DNA from: Eurosta solidaginis
Lineage: Eukaryota > Arthropoda > Insecta > Diptera > Tephritidae
Direction of reading: 5' to 3'
NCBI RefSeq assembly: GCF_040869045.1
Contig: NC_090323.1
Coordinates: 150,432,426 to 150,496,425, forward strand
Length of the DNA: 64,000 nucleotides
The notes beneath the pieces were generated by a model, which was given only the letters and a program-made list of their open reading frames with translations, did no database searches and had not been told where the DNA came from. A program made the translations under genes and the position numbers. Positions within the stretch are counted from its first letter, which is position 1. Every line of letters begins with the position of its first letter. Shown here in pieces: positions 19,408-28,262 of the stretch.

Positions 19408-22367
19408 TGATTAGTTTTATCCAAGGCAACCTAAACCGGAGCAGACTTGCTGATGAGCTACTACAACAGTTGGTCTTAGACCATAAAGCTAACAGCGTTA
19501 TCATCAGCGAACCCTATAGAGCCCGAAATGATTGGCATATAGACAACACCGGCACCGCCGCAATCTGGATGACAGATGCAAACGCCAATATTGTGAACCG
19601 TGTTGCCGGACAAGGCTACGTCCGCCTAACTACGAATAATACCACAATAGTAAGCTGCTACTTGTCCCCGAATGATCCCATTCAAACGTTCAGGGAGAAG
19701 CTTGAACTTATTGAAGACGACCTGAGGGACTTAACTAGTAACCTGGTTGTGGCGGGAGACTTTAACGCAAGAGCCGTCGAATGGGGAATGCCGCAGACTA
19801 ACACCCGTGGAAGGTTAGTCCTTGAGATGGCAGCCAGGCTCGGTTTGGACGTGCTTAACACTGGTACGACCCCTACATACCGACGGCCAGGCTTTGGCTA
19901 CTCGATCCCCGATGTAACACTAGTGTCAGAAAGCCTGCTGCTGACCGCTGCTGGATGGAGAGTCATAGAGGATCTGACTGGCAGCGATCACAACTACATC
20001 ACTTTCCACCTAAACGATCCCGGTCAGAGGCAGATTCCGAACGGGCCACGCAGAACAAAAGCATGGGACGCATCCAAGGTCGACTCTGCCACGTTCTCCG
20101 CATCAGTACTGGGGGATGCCCGACGGATAATCAACAACTCCAGTCCGACGGAAGAGACGGTTGAAAAGACAATGAGCTGTCTTCGCCACGCTTGCAACCT
20201 CTCTATGCCACGGAGGGGAGTGTGGAGGGGTAAAAAGCAGGTATACTGGTGGAATAGCGAAATCGCGGAGCTGCGGAAAATATGCCACAGGATGCGAAGG
20301 CTAGCAACTCGCGCGCGCGGCAGGCCTGAGGCTCTAGAAAAGTCGGAAGCGTACAAAGGAGCGAAGAAAGCTCTTAGTGCTGCCATTAAGCAAAGCAAGC
20401 TTAAGTGCTGGAAAGCGCTTTGCGAGGAAGTGGATCGAGACCCATGGGGGCAGGGATATAAGATAGTAATGAAGAAGTTCCGTCCGCCAAACCAGCTGGT
20501 GGACGAGAACCAAATAAGGAACATTGTGGATGGCCTGTTTCCCACCCAACTGCCTAGGGAGGGCGGGTACGTTACCCATGAAGATCGCAACGTGGAACCA
20601 TTCCAAGAAGAAGAGCTTAAAACTGCCGTGCGAACTATGAAACCTAGGAAAGCATCTGGGCCCGATGGAATACCCGCGGAGGCAATTAGACTAGCTGCAA
20701 ACGACTGCCCAGAACTTATGTTGCACATGTACAACAAATGTCTCGAAGAAAGAATTTTCCCCACCATATGGAAGACAGCACGACTGGTTCTCATTCCAAA
20801 AGGGAAAGGAGATCCCAACTCTCCATCATCCTACCGTCCCCTATGTATGTTGGACACAGCAGGGAAATTGATGGAGAGTCTCCTGAAGCAACGCCTCACC
20901 AGAGCGTTACAGGACGCCGGAGGACTGTCGCCCAGACAGCATGGTTTTCGGAGGGGGCACTCTACAATGGATGCCATAGCAGAAGTTATAGACGCAGTCA
21001 AGAAAGCCGAGACAGCGTGCCACAGAGCAAGACCTATAGTGTTGCTGGTCACGCTGGACGTCAAAAACGCTTTTAACTCAGCTAGGTGGGAGGACATGCT
21101 TGAGGCACTAGAAAGCACTTTCAAAGTACCGCAATATTTGTTAGAAATTTTAAGGGACTACCTAAGAGAGAGGTATCTAATATATGAAAGTACTCACGGT
21201 CAAAAAAAGGTAAAAATAACAGGTGGAGCAGCCCAGGGTTCGGTACTAGGTCCCGAACTCTGGAATATAACTTACGACAGTCTTCTTCGGTTAGACATGC
21301 CAGAAAGCACCTTCCTCGTTGCATTTGCAGACGACGTGGCAGCTGTGATAACAGCACCAAGCTGCGAGCTGGCACAGCTAAAATTAAACCAGGTCATGCG
21401 TAATGTAAATAGGTGGATGGCTGAGCACGGTCTCCAGTTAGCAACAGCCAAAACGGAGATCGTCATCCTCACAAAGAGACGTATTCCCACTACCAGGAAC
21501 TTGATGGTTGGGGACCAGCCAATAGAAACACTCGCTTCAGCGAAATATCTGGGAGTGAGGTTAGACAGCAAACTCAACTTCTCGGATCACATACGAGGGA
21601 CCTGCGAAAGAGCTGCGCGCATAATAGCGCAGTTGAGTAGATTAATGGCAAACACAGGTGGCCCAAAACCATGCACAAGGAAGTTGCTTGCATCAGCCTC
21701 GGATTCTATACTCTTATATGGTGCAGAAATCTGGGCGGACGCAATGAAATACCGGAAGAACCGAGTCGCCCTCACCTCGGTCCAACGCAGAGGGGCGCTG
21801 CGAATATCTTCGGCTTACCGCACGGTCTCAGCTGAAGCTGTCCTGGTCGTTGCGGGAACCATACCGATATATCTTCTCGTTGAGGAAAGAAAAACAATAT
21901 ATGACAACGGATCGCAAGCAAGTAGAGCTGCTGTTGCCATGCAGGCGCGAGAAGAATCGATCCGACGTTGGCAAGATCAGTGGGGCAACAGCATCGTAGG
22001 AAAGTGGACTAGGGAACTAATCCCTGAACTTGATCCATATTTGAAGCGACCGCACGGAGAGGTAGACTTTTACCTGACCCAGTTTCTAACGGGACATGGT
22101 TACTTCCGCAAATACCTACACAGAATGGGTAAGGTTGATAGCCCGAGCTGTCTGTACTGTGGGGAAATAGACGATGTACGCCACACCTTCTTCGAATGCA
22201 GGCACTTCTCCCATCAGCGAAGGAGGGTAGAAGAGGTACTTGGCGACCTATCCCCGGGCAGTGTCATTAATAACATGACCTGTCGAAGAGACAGATGGGA
22301 TACGGTCAGCACATATGTGAGGCATATACTTACCAGTAAACGAGAAGACGGATGCCTAGCCCATTAG
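19350..22367 (+). CDS. ORF2 endonuclease-reverse transcriptase, R1-like LINE copy 1
   Basis: 1005 residues, intact. It starts in the overlap with ORF1 (ATG 19350, -1 frame), although ISFIQGNLNRSR at about residue 22 is the usual beginning of conserved sequence. APE-type endonuclease (about residues 22-240) with SEPYR, VVAGDFNARAVEWG and the catalytic GSDHNYI; RT (about 430-760) with IPKGKGDP, YRPLCMLDTAGKLME, VTLDVKNAFNSA, GGAAQGSVLGP and FADDVAAV; C-terminal zinc motif CLYCGEIDDVRHTFFECRHFSH. No RNase H. In R1-clade elements the endonuclease sets target specificity; here the target appears to be the hexamer. About 98-99% identical to the other two copies. Confidence 0.93.
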   Translation: MQHFQSGTRCCKGQSLNSIVISFIQGNLNRSRLADELLQQLVLDHKANSVIISEPYRARNDWHIDNTGTAAIWMTDANANIVNRVAGQGYVRLTTNNTTIVSCYLSPNDPIQTFREKLELIEDDLRDLTSNLVVAGDFNARAVEWGMPQTNTRGRLVLEMAARLGLDVLNTGTTPTYRRPGFGYSIPDVTLVSESLLLTAAGWRVIEDLTGSDHNYITFHLNDPGQRQIPNGPRRTKAWDASKVDSATFSASVLGDARRIINNSSPTEETVEKTMSCLRHACNLSMPRRGVWRGKKQVYWWNSEIAELRKICHRMRRLATRARGRPEALEKSEAYKGAKKALSAAIKQSKLKCWKALCEEVDRDPWGQGYKIVMKKFRPPNQLVDENQIRNIVDGLFPTQLPREGGYVTHEDRNVEPFQEEELKTAVRTMKPRKASGPDGIPAEAIRLAANDCPELMLHMYNKCLEERIFPTIWKTARLVLIPKGKGDPNSPSSYRPLCMLDTAGKLMESLLKQRLTRALQDAGGLSPRQHGFRRGHSTMDAIAEVIDAVKKAETACHRARPIVLLVTLDVKNAFNSARWEDMLEALESTFKVPQYLLEILRDYLRERYLIYESTHGQKKVKITGGAAQGSVLGPELWNITYDSLLRLDMPESTFLVAFADDVAAVITAPSCELAQLKLNQVMRNVNRWMAEHGLQLATAKTEIVILTKRRIPTTRNLMVGDQPIETLASAKYLGVRLDSKLNFSDHIRGTCERAARIIAQLSRLMANTGGPKPCTRKLLASASDSILLYGAEIWADAMKYRKNRVALTSVQRRGALRISSAYRTVSAEAVLVVAGTIPIYLLVEERKTIYDNGSQASRAAVAMQAREESIRRWQDQWGNSIVGKWTRELIPELDPYLKRPHGEVDFYLTQFLTGHGYFRKYLHRMGKVDSPSCLYCGEIDDVRHTFFECRHFSHQRRRVEEVLGDLSPGSVINNMTCRRDRWDTVSTYVRHILTSKREDGCLAH

Positions 22368-22607
22368 CGTGAGAGTAGCCATAGAGCTCACGTAGCGCGC
22401 ACCCGTACCCGAAGTAATGCTAAACGCGGTCCCAGGTACGGGGATTTGCGCGGGCCGTGGGAGGTTAGGTTTTAGTGGGTAGGCCTTCATGGCAGAAGGG
22501 AGTCCTACACTCGGAGAGTCTCGCAGTGAGGCTTAAATATCCCGGTCAGTGCATAAAGCATTTCCTCCTTCCACGAAACACAAAAAAAAAAAAAAAAAAA
22601 AAAAAAA
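22368..22607 (+). other. 3' UTR and poly(A) of R1-like LINE copy 1
   Basis: About 214 bp conserved in all three copies (GCGTGAGAGTAGCC... to CTTCCACGAAACAC), then 26 A. The A run is followed by CTTTAAC with no extra bases. Confidence 0.88.
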
Positions 22608-22679
22608 CTTTAACTTTAACTTTCGCTTTAACTTTAACATTCACTTTAACTTTAACTTTAACTATAACTTTAACTTTAA
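22608..22679 (+). repeat. (AACTTT)n microsatellite, tract 3
   Basis: Only 72 bp between LINE copies 1 and 2; contains TTTCGC and ATTCAC variants. The left edge is the poly(A) junction, the right edge the 5' truncation of copy 2 with shared bases AAG. Confidence 0.9.
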
Positions 22680-22866
22680 GGGTCCAGACAGGAGTAACGC
22701 CTGCTGGAAGTGTGGGCAAAGCGGCCACAAAGCTTCGGCCTGTACCGCAGCTCCAAAATGTTACCTGTGTAATACACAGAAGCTCGATCATGTCCCTGGA
22801 TCTGGAGCATGCAGCATTTTCAGAGCGGCACTCGCTGTTGCAAAGGCCAAAGTCTCAATTCAATAG
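22680..22866 (+). pseudogene. ORF1 C-terminal remnant, R1-like LINE copy 2
   Basis: Keeps only the last two knuckles (CWKCGQSGHKASAC and the CYLCN...C motif) up to TAG 22866. The frame is continuous with the upstream hexamer, read as Asn-Phe repeats from 22549, by chance of register. Confidence 0.8.
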
Positions 22867-25826
22867 TGATTAGTTTTATCCAAGGAAACCTAAACCGGAG
22901 CAGACTTGCTGATGAGCTACTACAACAGTTGGTCTTAGACCATAAAGCTAACAGCGTTATCATCAGCGAACCCTATAGAGCCCGAAATGATTGGCATATA
23001 GACAACACCGGCACCGCCGCAATCTGGATGACAGATGCAAACGCCAATATTGTGAACCGTGTTGCCGGACAAGGCTACGTCCGCCTAACTACGAATAATA
23101 CCACAATAGTAAGCTGCTACTTGTCCCCGAATGATCCCATTCAAACGTTCAGGGAGAAGCTTGAACTTATTGAAGACGACCTGAGGGACTTAACTAGTAA
23201 CCTGGTTGTGGCGGGAGATTTTAACGCAAGAGCCGTCGAATGGGGAATGCCGCAGACTAACACCCGTGGAAGGTTAGTCCTTGAGATGGCAGCCAGGCTC
23301 GGTTTGGACGTGCTTAACACTGGTACGACCCCTACATACCGACGGCCAGGTTTTGGATACTCGATCCCCGATGTAACACTAGTGTCAGAAAGCCTGCTGC
23401 TGACCGCTGCTGGACGGAGAGTCATAGAGGATCTGACTGGCAGCGATCACAACTATATCACTTTCCACCTAAACGATCCCGGTCAGAGGCAGATTCCGAA
23501 CGGTCCACGCAGAACAAAAGCATGGGACGCATCCAAGGTCGACTCTGCCACGTTCTCCGCATCAGTACTGGGGGATGCCCGACGGATAATCAACAACTCC
23601 AGTCCGACGGAAGAGACGGTTGAAAAGAAAATGAGCTGTCTTCGCCACGCTTGCAACCTCTCTATGCCACGGAGGGGAGTGTGGAGGGGTAAAAAGCAGG
23701 TATACTGGTGGAATAGCGAAATCGCGGAGCTGCGGAAAATATGCCACAGGATGCGAAGGCTAGCAACTCGCGTGCGCGGCAGGCCTGAGGCTCTAGAAAA
23801 GTCGGAAGCGTACAAAGGAGCGAAGAAAGCTCTTAGTGCTGCCATTAAGCAAAGCAAGCTTAAGTGCTGGAAAGCGCTTTGCGAGGAAGTGGATCGAGAC
23901 CCATGGGGGCAGGGATATAAGATAGTAATGAAGAAGTTCCGTCCGCCAAACCAGCTGATGGACGAGAACCAAATAAGGAACATTGTGGATGGCCTGTTTC
24001 CCACCCAACTGCCTAGGGATGGCGGGTACGTTACCCATGAAGATCGCAACGTGGAACCATTCCAAGAAGAAGAGCTTAAAACTGCCGTGCGAACTATGAA
24101 ACCTAGGAAAGCATCTGGGCCCGACGGAATACCCGCGGAGGCAATTAGACTAGCTGCAAACGACTGCCCAGAACTTATGTTGCACATGTACAACAAATGT
24201 CTCGAAGAAAGAATTTTCCCCACCATATGGAAGACAGCACGACTGGTTCTCATTCCAAAAGGGAAAGGAGATCCCAACTCTCCATCATCCTACCGTCCCC
24301 TATGTATGTTGGACACAGCAGGGAAATTGATGGAGAGTCTCCTGAAGCAACGCCTCACCAGAGCGTTACAGGACGCCGGAGGACTGTCGCCCAGACAGCA
24401 TGGTTTTCGGAGGGGGCACTCTACAATAGATGCCATAGCAGAAGTTATAGACGCAGTCAAGAAAGCCGAGACAGCGTGCCACAGAGCAAGACCTATAGTG
24501 TTGCTGGTCACGCTGGACGTCAAAAACGCTTTTAACTCAGCTAGGTGGGAGGACATGCTTGAGGCACTAGAAAGCACTTTCAAAGTACCGCAATATTTGT
24601 TAGAAATTTTAAGGGACTACCTAAGAGAGAGGTATCTAATATATGAAAGTACTCACGGTCAAAAAAAGGTAAAAATAACAGGTGGAGCAGCCCAGGGTTC
24701 GGTACTAGGTCCCGATCTCTGGAATATAACTTACGACAGTCTTCTTCGATTAGACATGCCAGAAAGCACCTTCCTCGTTGCATTTGCAGACGACGTGGCA
24801 ACTGTGATAACAGCACCAAGCTGCGAGCTGGCACAGCTAAAATTAGACCAGGTCATGCGTAATGTAAATAGGTGGATGGCTGAGCACGGTCTCCAGTTAG
24901 CAACAGCCAAAACGGAGATCGTCATCCTCACAAAGAGACGTATTCCCACTACCAGGAACATGATGGTTGGGGACCAGCCAATAGAAACACTCGCTTCAAC
25001 GAAATATCTGGGAGTGAGGTTAGACAGCAAACTCAACTTCTCCGATCACATACGAGGGACCTGCGAAAGAGCTGCGCGCATAATAGCGCAGTTGAGTAGA
25101 TTAAAGGCAAACACAGGTGGCCCAAAGCCATGCACAAGGAAGTTGCTTGCATCAGCCTCGGATTCTATACTCTTATATGGTGCAGAAATCTGGGCGGACG
25201 CAATGAAATACCGGAAGAACCGAGTCGCCCTCACCTCGGTCCAACGCAGAGGGGCGCTGCGAATATCTTCGGCTTACCGCACGGTATCAGCTGAAGCTGT
25301 CCTGGTCGTTGCGGGAACCATACCGATATATCTTCTCGTTGAGGAAAGAAAAACAATATATGACAACGGATCGCAAGCAAGTAGAGCTGCTGTTGCCATG
25401 CAGGCGCGAGAAGAATCGATCCGATGTTGGCAAGATCAGTGGAGCAACAGCATCGTAGGAAAGTGGACTAGGGAACTAATCCCTGAACTTGATCCATGGT
25501 TGAAGCGACCGCACGGAGAGGTAGACTTTTACCTGACCCAGTTTCTAACGGGACATGGTTACTTCCGCAAATACCTACACAGAATGGGTAAGGTTGATAG
25601 CCCGAGCTGCCTGTACTGTGGGGAAATAGACGATGTACGCCACACCTTCTTCGAATGCAGGCACTTCTCCCATCAGCGAAGGAGGTTAGAAGAGGTACTT
25701 GGCGGCCTATCCCCGGGCAGTGTCATTAATAACATGACCTGTCGAAGAGACAGATGGGATACGGTCAGCACATATGTGAGGCATATACTTACCAGTAAAC
25801 GAGAAGACGGATGCCTAGCCCATTAG
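22809..25826 (+). CDS. ORF2 endonuclease-reverse transcriptase, R1-like LINE copy 2
   Basis: 1005 residues, intact, same motifs as copy 1: AGDFNARAVEWG, GSDHNYI, GGAAQGSVLGP, FADDVATV and CLYCGEIDDVRHTFFECRHFSH. About 17 residue differences from copy 1, none in the motifs named. It shares several differences from copy 1 with copy 3 (for example M for V in PPNQLMDENQ, W for Y in LDPWLKRP), so copies 2 and 3 are the closer pair. Confidence 0.93.
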   Translation: MQHFQSGTRCCKGQSLNSIVISFIQGNLNRSRLADELLQQLVLDHKANSVIISEPYRARNDWHIDNTGTAAIWMTDANANIVNRVAGQGYVRLTTNNTTIVSCYLSPNDPIQTFREKLELIEDDLRDLTSNLVVAGDFNARAVEWGMPQTNTRGRLVLEMAARLGLDVLNTGTTPTYRRPGFGYSIPDVTLVSESLLLTAAGRRVIEDLTGSDHNYITFHLNDPGQRQIPNGPRRTKAWDASKVDSATFSASVLGDARRIINNSSPTEETVEKKMSCLRHACNLSMPRRGVWRGKKQVYWWNSEIAELRKICHRMRRLATRVRGRPEALEKSEAYKGAKKALSAAIKQSKLKCWKALCEEVDRDPWGQGYKIVMKKFRPPNQLMDENQIRNIVDGLFPTQLPRDGGYVTHEDRNVEPFQEEELKTAVRTMKPRKASGPDGIPAEAIRLAANDCPELMLHMYNKCLEERIFPTIWKTARLVLIPKGKGDPNSPSSYRPLCMLDTAGKLMESLLKQRLTRALQDAGGLSPRQHGFRRGHSTIDAIAEVIDAVKKAETACHRARPIVLLVTLDVKNAFNSARWEDMLEALESTFKVPQYLLEILRDYLRERYLIYESTHGQKKVKITGGAAQGSVLGPDLWNITYDSLLRLDMPESTFLVAFADDVATVITAPSCELAQLKLDQVMRNVNRWMAEHGLQLATAKTEIVILTKRRIPTTRNMMVGDQPIETLASTKYLGVRLDSKLNFSDHIRGTCERAARIIAQLSRLKANTGGPKPCTRKLLASASDSILLYGAEIWADAMKYRKNRVALTSVQRRGALRISSAYRTVSAEAVLVVAGTIPIYLLVEERKTIYDNGSQASRAAVAMQAREESIRCWQDQWSNSIVGKWTRELIPELDPWLKRPHGEVDFYLTQFLTGHGYFRKYLHRMGKVDSPSCLYCGEIDDVRHTFFECRHFSHQRRRLEEVLGGLSPGSVINNMTCRRDRWDTVSTYVRHILTSKREDGCLAH

Positions 25827-26065
25827 CGTGAGAGTAGCCATAGAGCTCACGTAGCGCGCACCCGTACCCGAAGTAATGCTAAACGCGGTCCCAGGTACGG
25901 GGATTTGCGCGGGCCGTGGGAGGTTAGGTTTTAGTGGGTAGGCCTTCATGGAAGAAGGGAGTCCTACACTCGGAGAGTCTCGCAGTGAGGCTTAAATATC
26001 CCGGTCAGTGCATAAAGCATTTCCTCCTTCCACGAAACAAAAAAAAAAAAAAAAAAAAAAAAAAA

Positions 26066-26486
26066 CTTTAACGTTCACTTTAACTTTAACTTTAACTTTA
26101 TTTTGAACTTTAACTTTCGCTTTAACTTTAACTTTAACTTTAACTTTAACATTCACTTTAACTTTAACTTTAATTTTAACTTCAACTTTAACTTTAACTT
26201 TAACCTTAACTTTAACTTTAGCTTTAATTTTAACTTTATTTTTAACTTTAACTTTCGCTTTAACTTTAACTTCAACTTTAACTTTAACTTTAACTTTAAC
26301 TCTAACTTTAACTTTAACTTTAACTTTACCTTTAACTTCAACTTTAACTTTATTTTTAACTTTAACTTTAACTTTCGCTTTAACTTTAACATTCACTTTA
26401 ACTTTAACTTTAACGTTCACTTTAACTTTAACTTTAACTTTAACTTTATTTTTAACTTTAACTTTCGCTTTAACTTTAACTTTAAC
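26066..26486 (+). repeat. (AACTTT)n microsatellite, tract 4 with higher-order structure
   Basis: About 420 bp. The block TTTATTTTTAAC - TTTCGCTTTAAC - (ATTCAC or TTCAAC) occurs at about 26098, 26237, 26350 and 26448, spaced by 100-140 bp, so the array has a higher-order period above the hexamer. Confidence 0.88.
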
Positions 26487-26850
26487 TTTTTTTTTTTTTT
26501 TTTTTTTGCGGGGAGGCTGAAAAATGCCTAATGCACCATAATTGCTGCCGTCGCAGCAACCGTGTGTCCGTAGACTAAAAAACAGCCCCGTTCTGAAACC
26601 GCCGCCCACCCCGGCACCACTTTCGCATTACTTCAGGGTGGCGTTCCATATTTCTCATTTTTTAAGAGCCTACTGTTGTCCCTGCGTCCAGGTTCCCGCT
26701 ATTTGCTCTGAGTGTCCATTTAATCGCCACTGCTTCGCATGCGCATTTCTCTGCGCTCCCTCTCAGCATCCATCAGGCGTGTCATTACTATAAATGCCAT
26801 TTTGCTCACTGCAGTCCAGCATTCTTTCCTGCTGCACATATGTGAAACTT
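26487..26850 (-). mobile_element. 3' end of a second LINE, opposite orientation, in the hexamer array
   Basis: A T run at 26487-26507 is the poly(A) tail read on the other strand; it passes into the hexamer. On the minus strand 26850-26720 encodes the end of a protein and 26719-26508 is a GC-richer 3' UTR. The sequence does not match the R1-like copies on the plus strand, so it is a different element, 5'-truncated to about 340 bp. Confidence 0.75.
26720..26850 (-). pseudogene. C-terminal ORF remnant of the opposite-strand LINE
   Basis: About 38 residues (CSRKECWTAVSKMAFIV...MDAERERREMRMRSSGD) ending in a stop at 26720. The arginine/glutamate-rich end resembles the tail of ORF2 in R1-clade elements, but it is too short for firm assignment. 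Confidence 0.5.
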
Positions 26851-27909
26851 TTAACTTTAACTTTAACTCTAACTTTAACTTTAACTTTAACTTTACCTTT
26901 AACTTCAACTTTAACTTTAACTTTATTTTTAACTTTAACTTTCGCTTTAACTTTAACATTCACGTTAACTTTAACTTTAACTTTAACTATAACTTTAACT
27001 TTAACTTTAACGTTCACTTTAACTTTAACTTTAACTTTATTTTTAACTTTAACTTTCGCTTTAACTTTAACTTTAACTATAACTTTAACTTTAACATTCA
27101 CTTTAACTTTAACTTTAACTTTAACTTCAACTTTAACTTTAGCTTTAACTTTAACATTAACTTTAACCTTAACTTTAACTTTAGCTTTAACTTTAACTTT
27201 AACTTTAACTTTAACTTTAACTTTAACTTTAACTTTAACTATAACTTTAACTTTAACATTCACTTTAACTTTAACTTTAACTTTAACTTTAACTTTAACT
27301 TTAACTTTACCTTTAACTTTAACTTTAACTTTAGCTATAACTTTAACTTTAACATTCACTTTAACTTTAACTTTAACTTTAACTTTAACTTTAACTTTAA
27401 CTTTAACTTTAACTTTAACTTTAACTTTAACTTTAACCTTAACTTTAACTTTAACTTTAACTTTAGCTTTAACTTTAACTTTAACATTAAAATTAACTTT
27501 AACTTTAACTTTCACTTTAAATTTAACTTTAACTTTATTTTTAACTTTAACTTTCGCTTAAACTTTAACATTCACTTTAACTTTAACTTTGACCTTAACT
27601 TTAACCTTAACTTTAACTTTAACTTTAACTTTCACTTTCACTTTAACTTTAACTTTAACTTTAACTTTAACTTTCACTTTCACTTTACCTTTAACTTAAA
27701 CTTTATTTTTAACTTTAACTTTTGCTTTACCTTTAACATTCACTTTAACTTTAACTTTAACTTTAACTTTAACTTTTACTTTAACTTTAACATTAACTTT
27801 AACTTGAACTTTAACTTTAACTTTAACTTTGACTTTAACTTTAACTTTAACCTTACTTTTAACTTTAACTTTAACCTTAACTTTAAATTTAACTTTAACT
27901 TTAACTTTC
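26851..27909 (+). repeat. (AACTTT)n microsatellite, tract 5 (longest)
   Basis: About 1.06 kb. The TTATTTTTAAC/TTTCGC/ATTCAC block recurs near 26924, 27037, 27535 and 27702; the middle (27100-27480) is purer hexamer. ORFs up to 255 codons here reflect absence of stops in four hexamer frames. Confidence 0.9.
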
Positions 27910-28262
27910 GAGAACAGAAAATGGCGGTCGTCGAAGTGGACGAGAATATTGGCAACGCCCTACTCAAAAAAGGTAAAATTCCGATCGGATGGATACAGTG
28001 CCGAATCAGACAGCGAGCAGAAGTACAACGCTGCTTTAGGTGTCTCGGCTACGGACACCGGAAGGCAGAATGCAAGGGTCCAGACAGGAGTAACGCCTGC
28101 TGGAAGTGTGGGCAAAGCGGCCACAAAGCTTCGGCCTGTACCGCAGCTCCAAAATGTTACCTGTGTAATACACAGAAGCTCGATCATGTCCCTGGATCTG
28201 GAGCATGCAGCATTTTCAGAGCGGCACTCGCTGTTGCAAAGGCCAAAGTCTCAATTCAATAG
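27910..28262 (+). pseudogene. ORF1 C-terminal part, R1-like LINE copy 3
   Basis: About 117 residues from REQKMAVVEVDENIG through the three knuckles to TAG 28262. It is in frame with upstream Asn-Phe hexamer translation, giving a chance ORF of 507 codons from 26739. Confidence 0.82.

Larger units (their letters stand above)
18279..22607 (+). mobile_element. R1-clade non-LTR retrotransposon, copy 1 (longest, 5'-truncated)
   Basis: ORF1 with three zinc knuckles and ORF2 with APE endonuclease plus RT, then a 3' UTR (22368-22581) and a 26-base poly(A) (22582-22607) that joins directly to CTTTAAC of the hexamer array. The 5' junction (about 18278) lies inside ORF1. No RNase H domain is seen, as in the R1 clade. 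The element sits in the microsatellite in the same direction as the two other copies. Confidence 0.9.
22680..26065 (+). mobile_element. R1-clade non-LTR retrotransposon, copy 2 (5'-truncated)
   Basis: Begins within the second zinc knuckle of ORF1 (GGGTCCAGACAGG) and runs through an intact ORF2, the same 3' UTR and a 27-base poly(A) (26039-26065) joined to CTTTAAC. The truncation point and A-tail length differ from copies 1 and 3, so it is a separate insertion and not simply a tandem duplicate. Confidence 0.9.

Noticed and set aside
20024..20818. Antisense 264-codon ORFs within each LINE ORF2 (also 23483-24277, 28879-29673)
   Set aside because: Shadows of the conserved ORF2 on the other strand; no domain and no start context.
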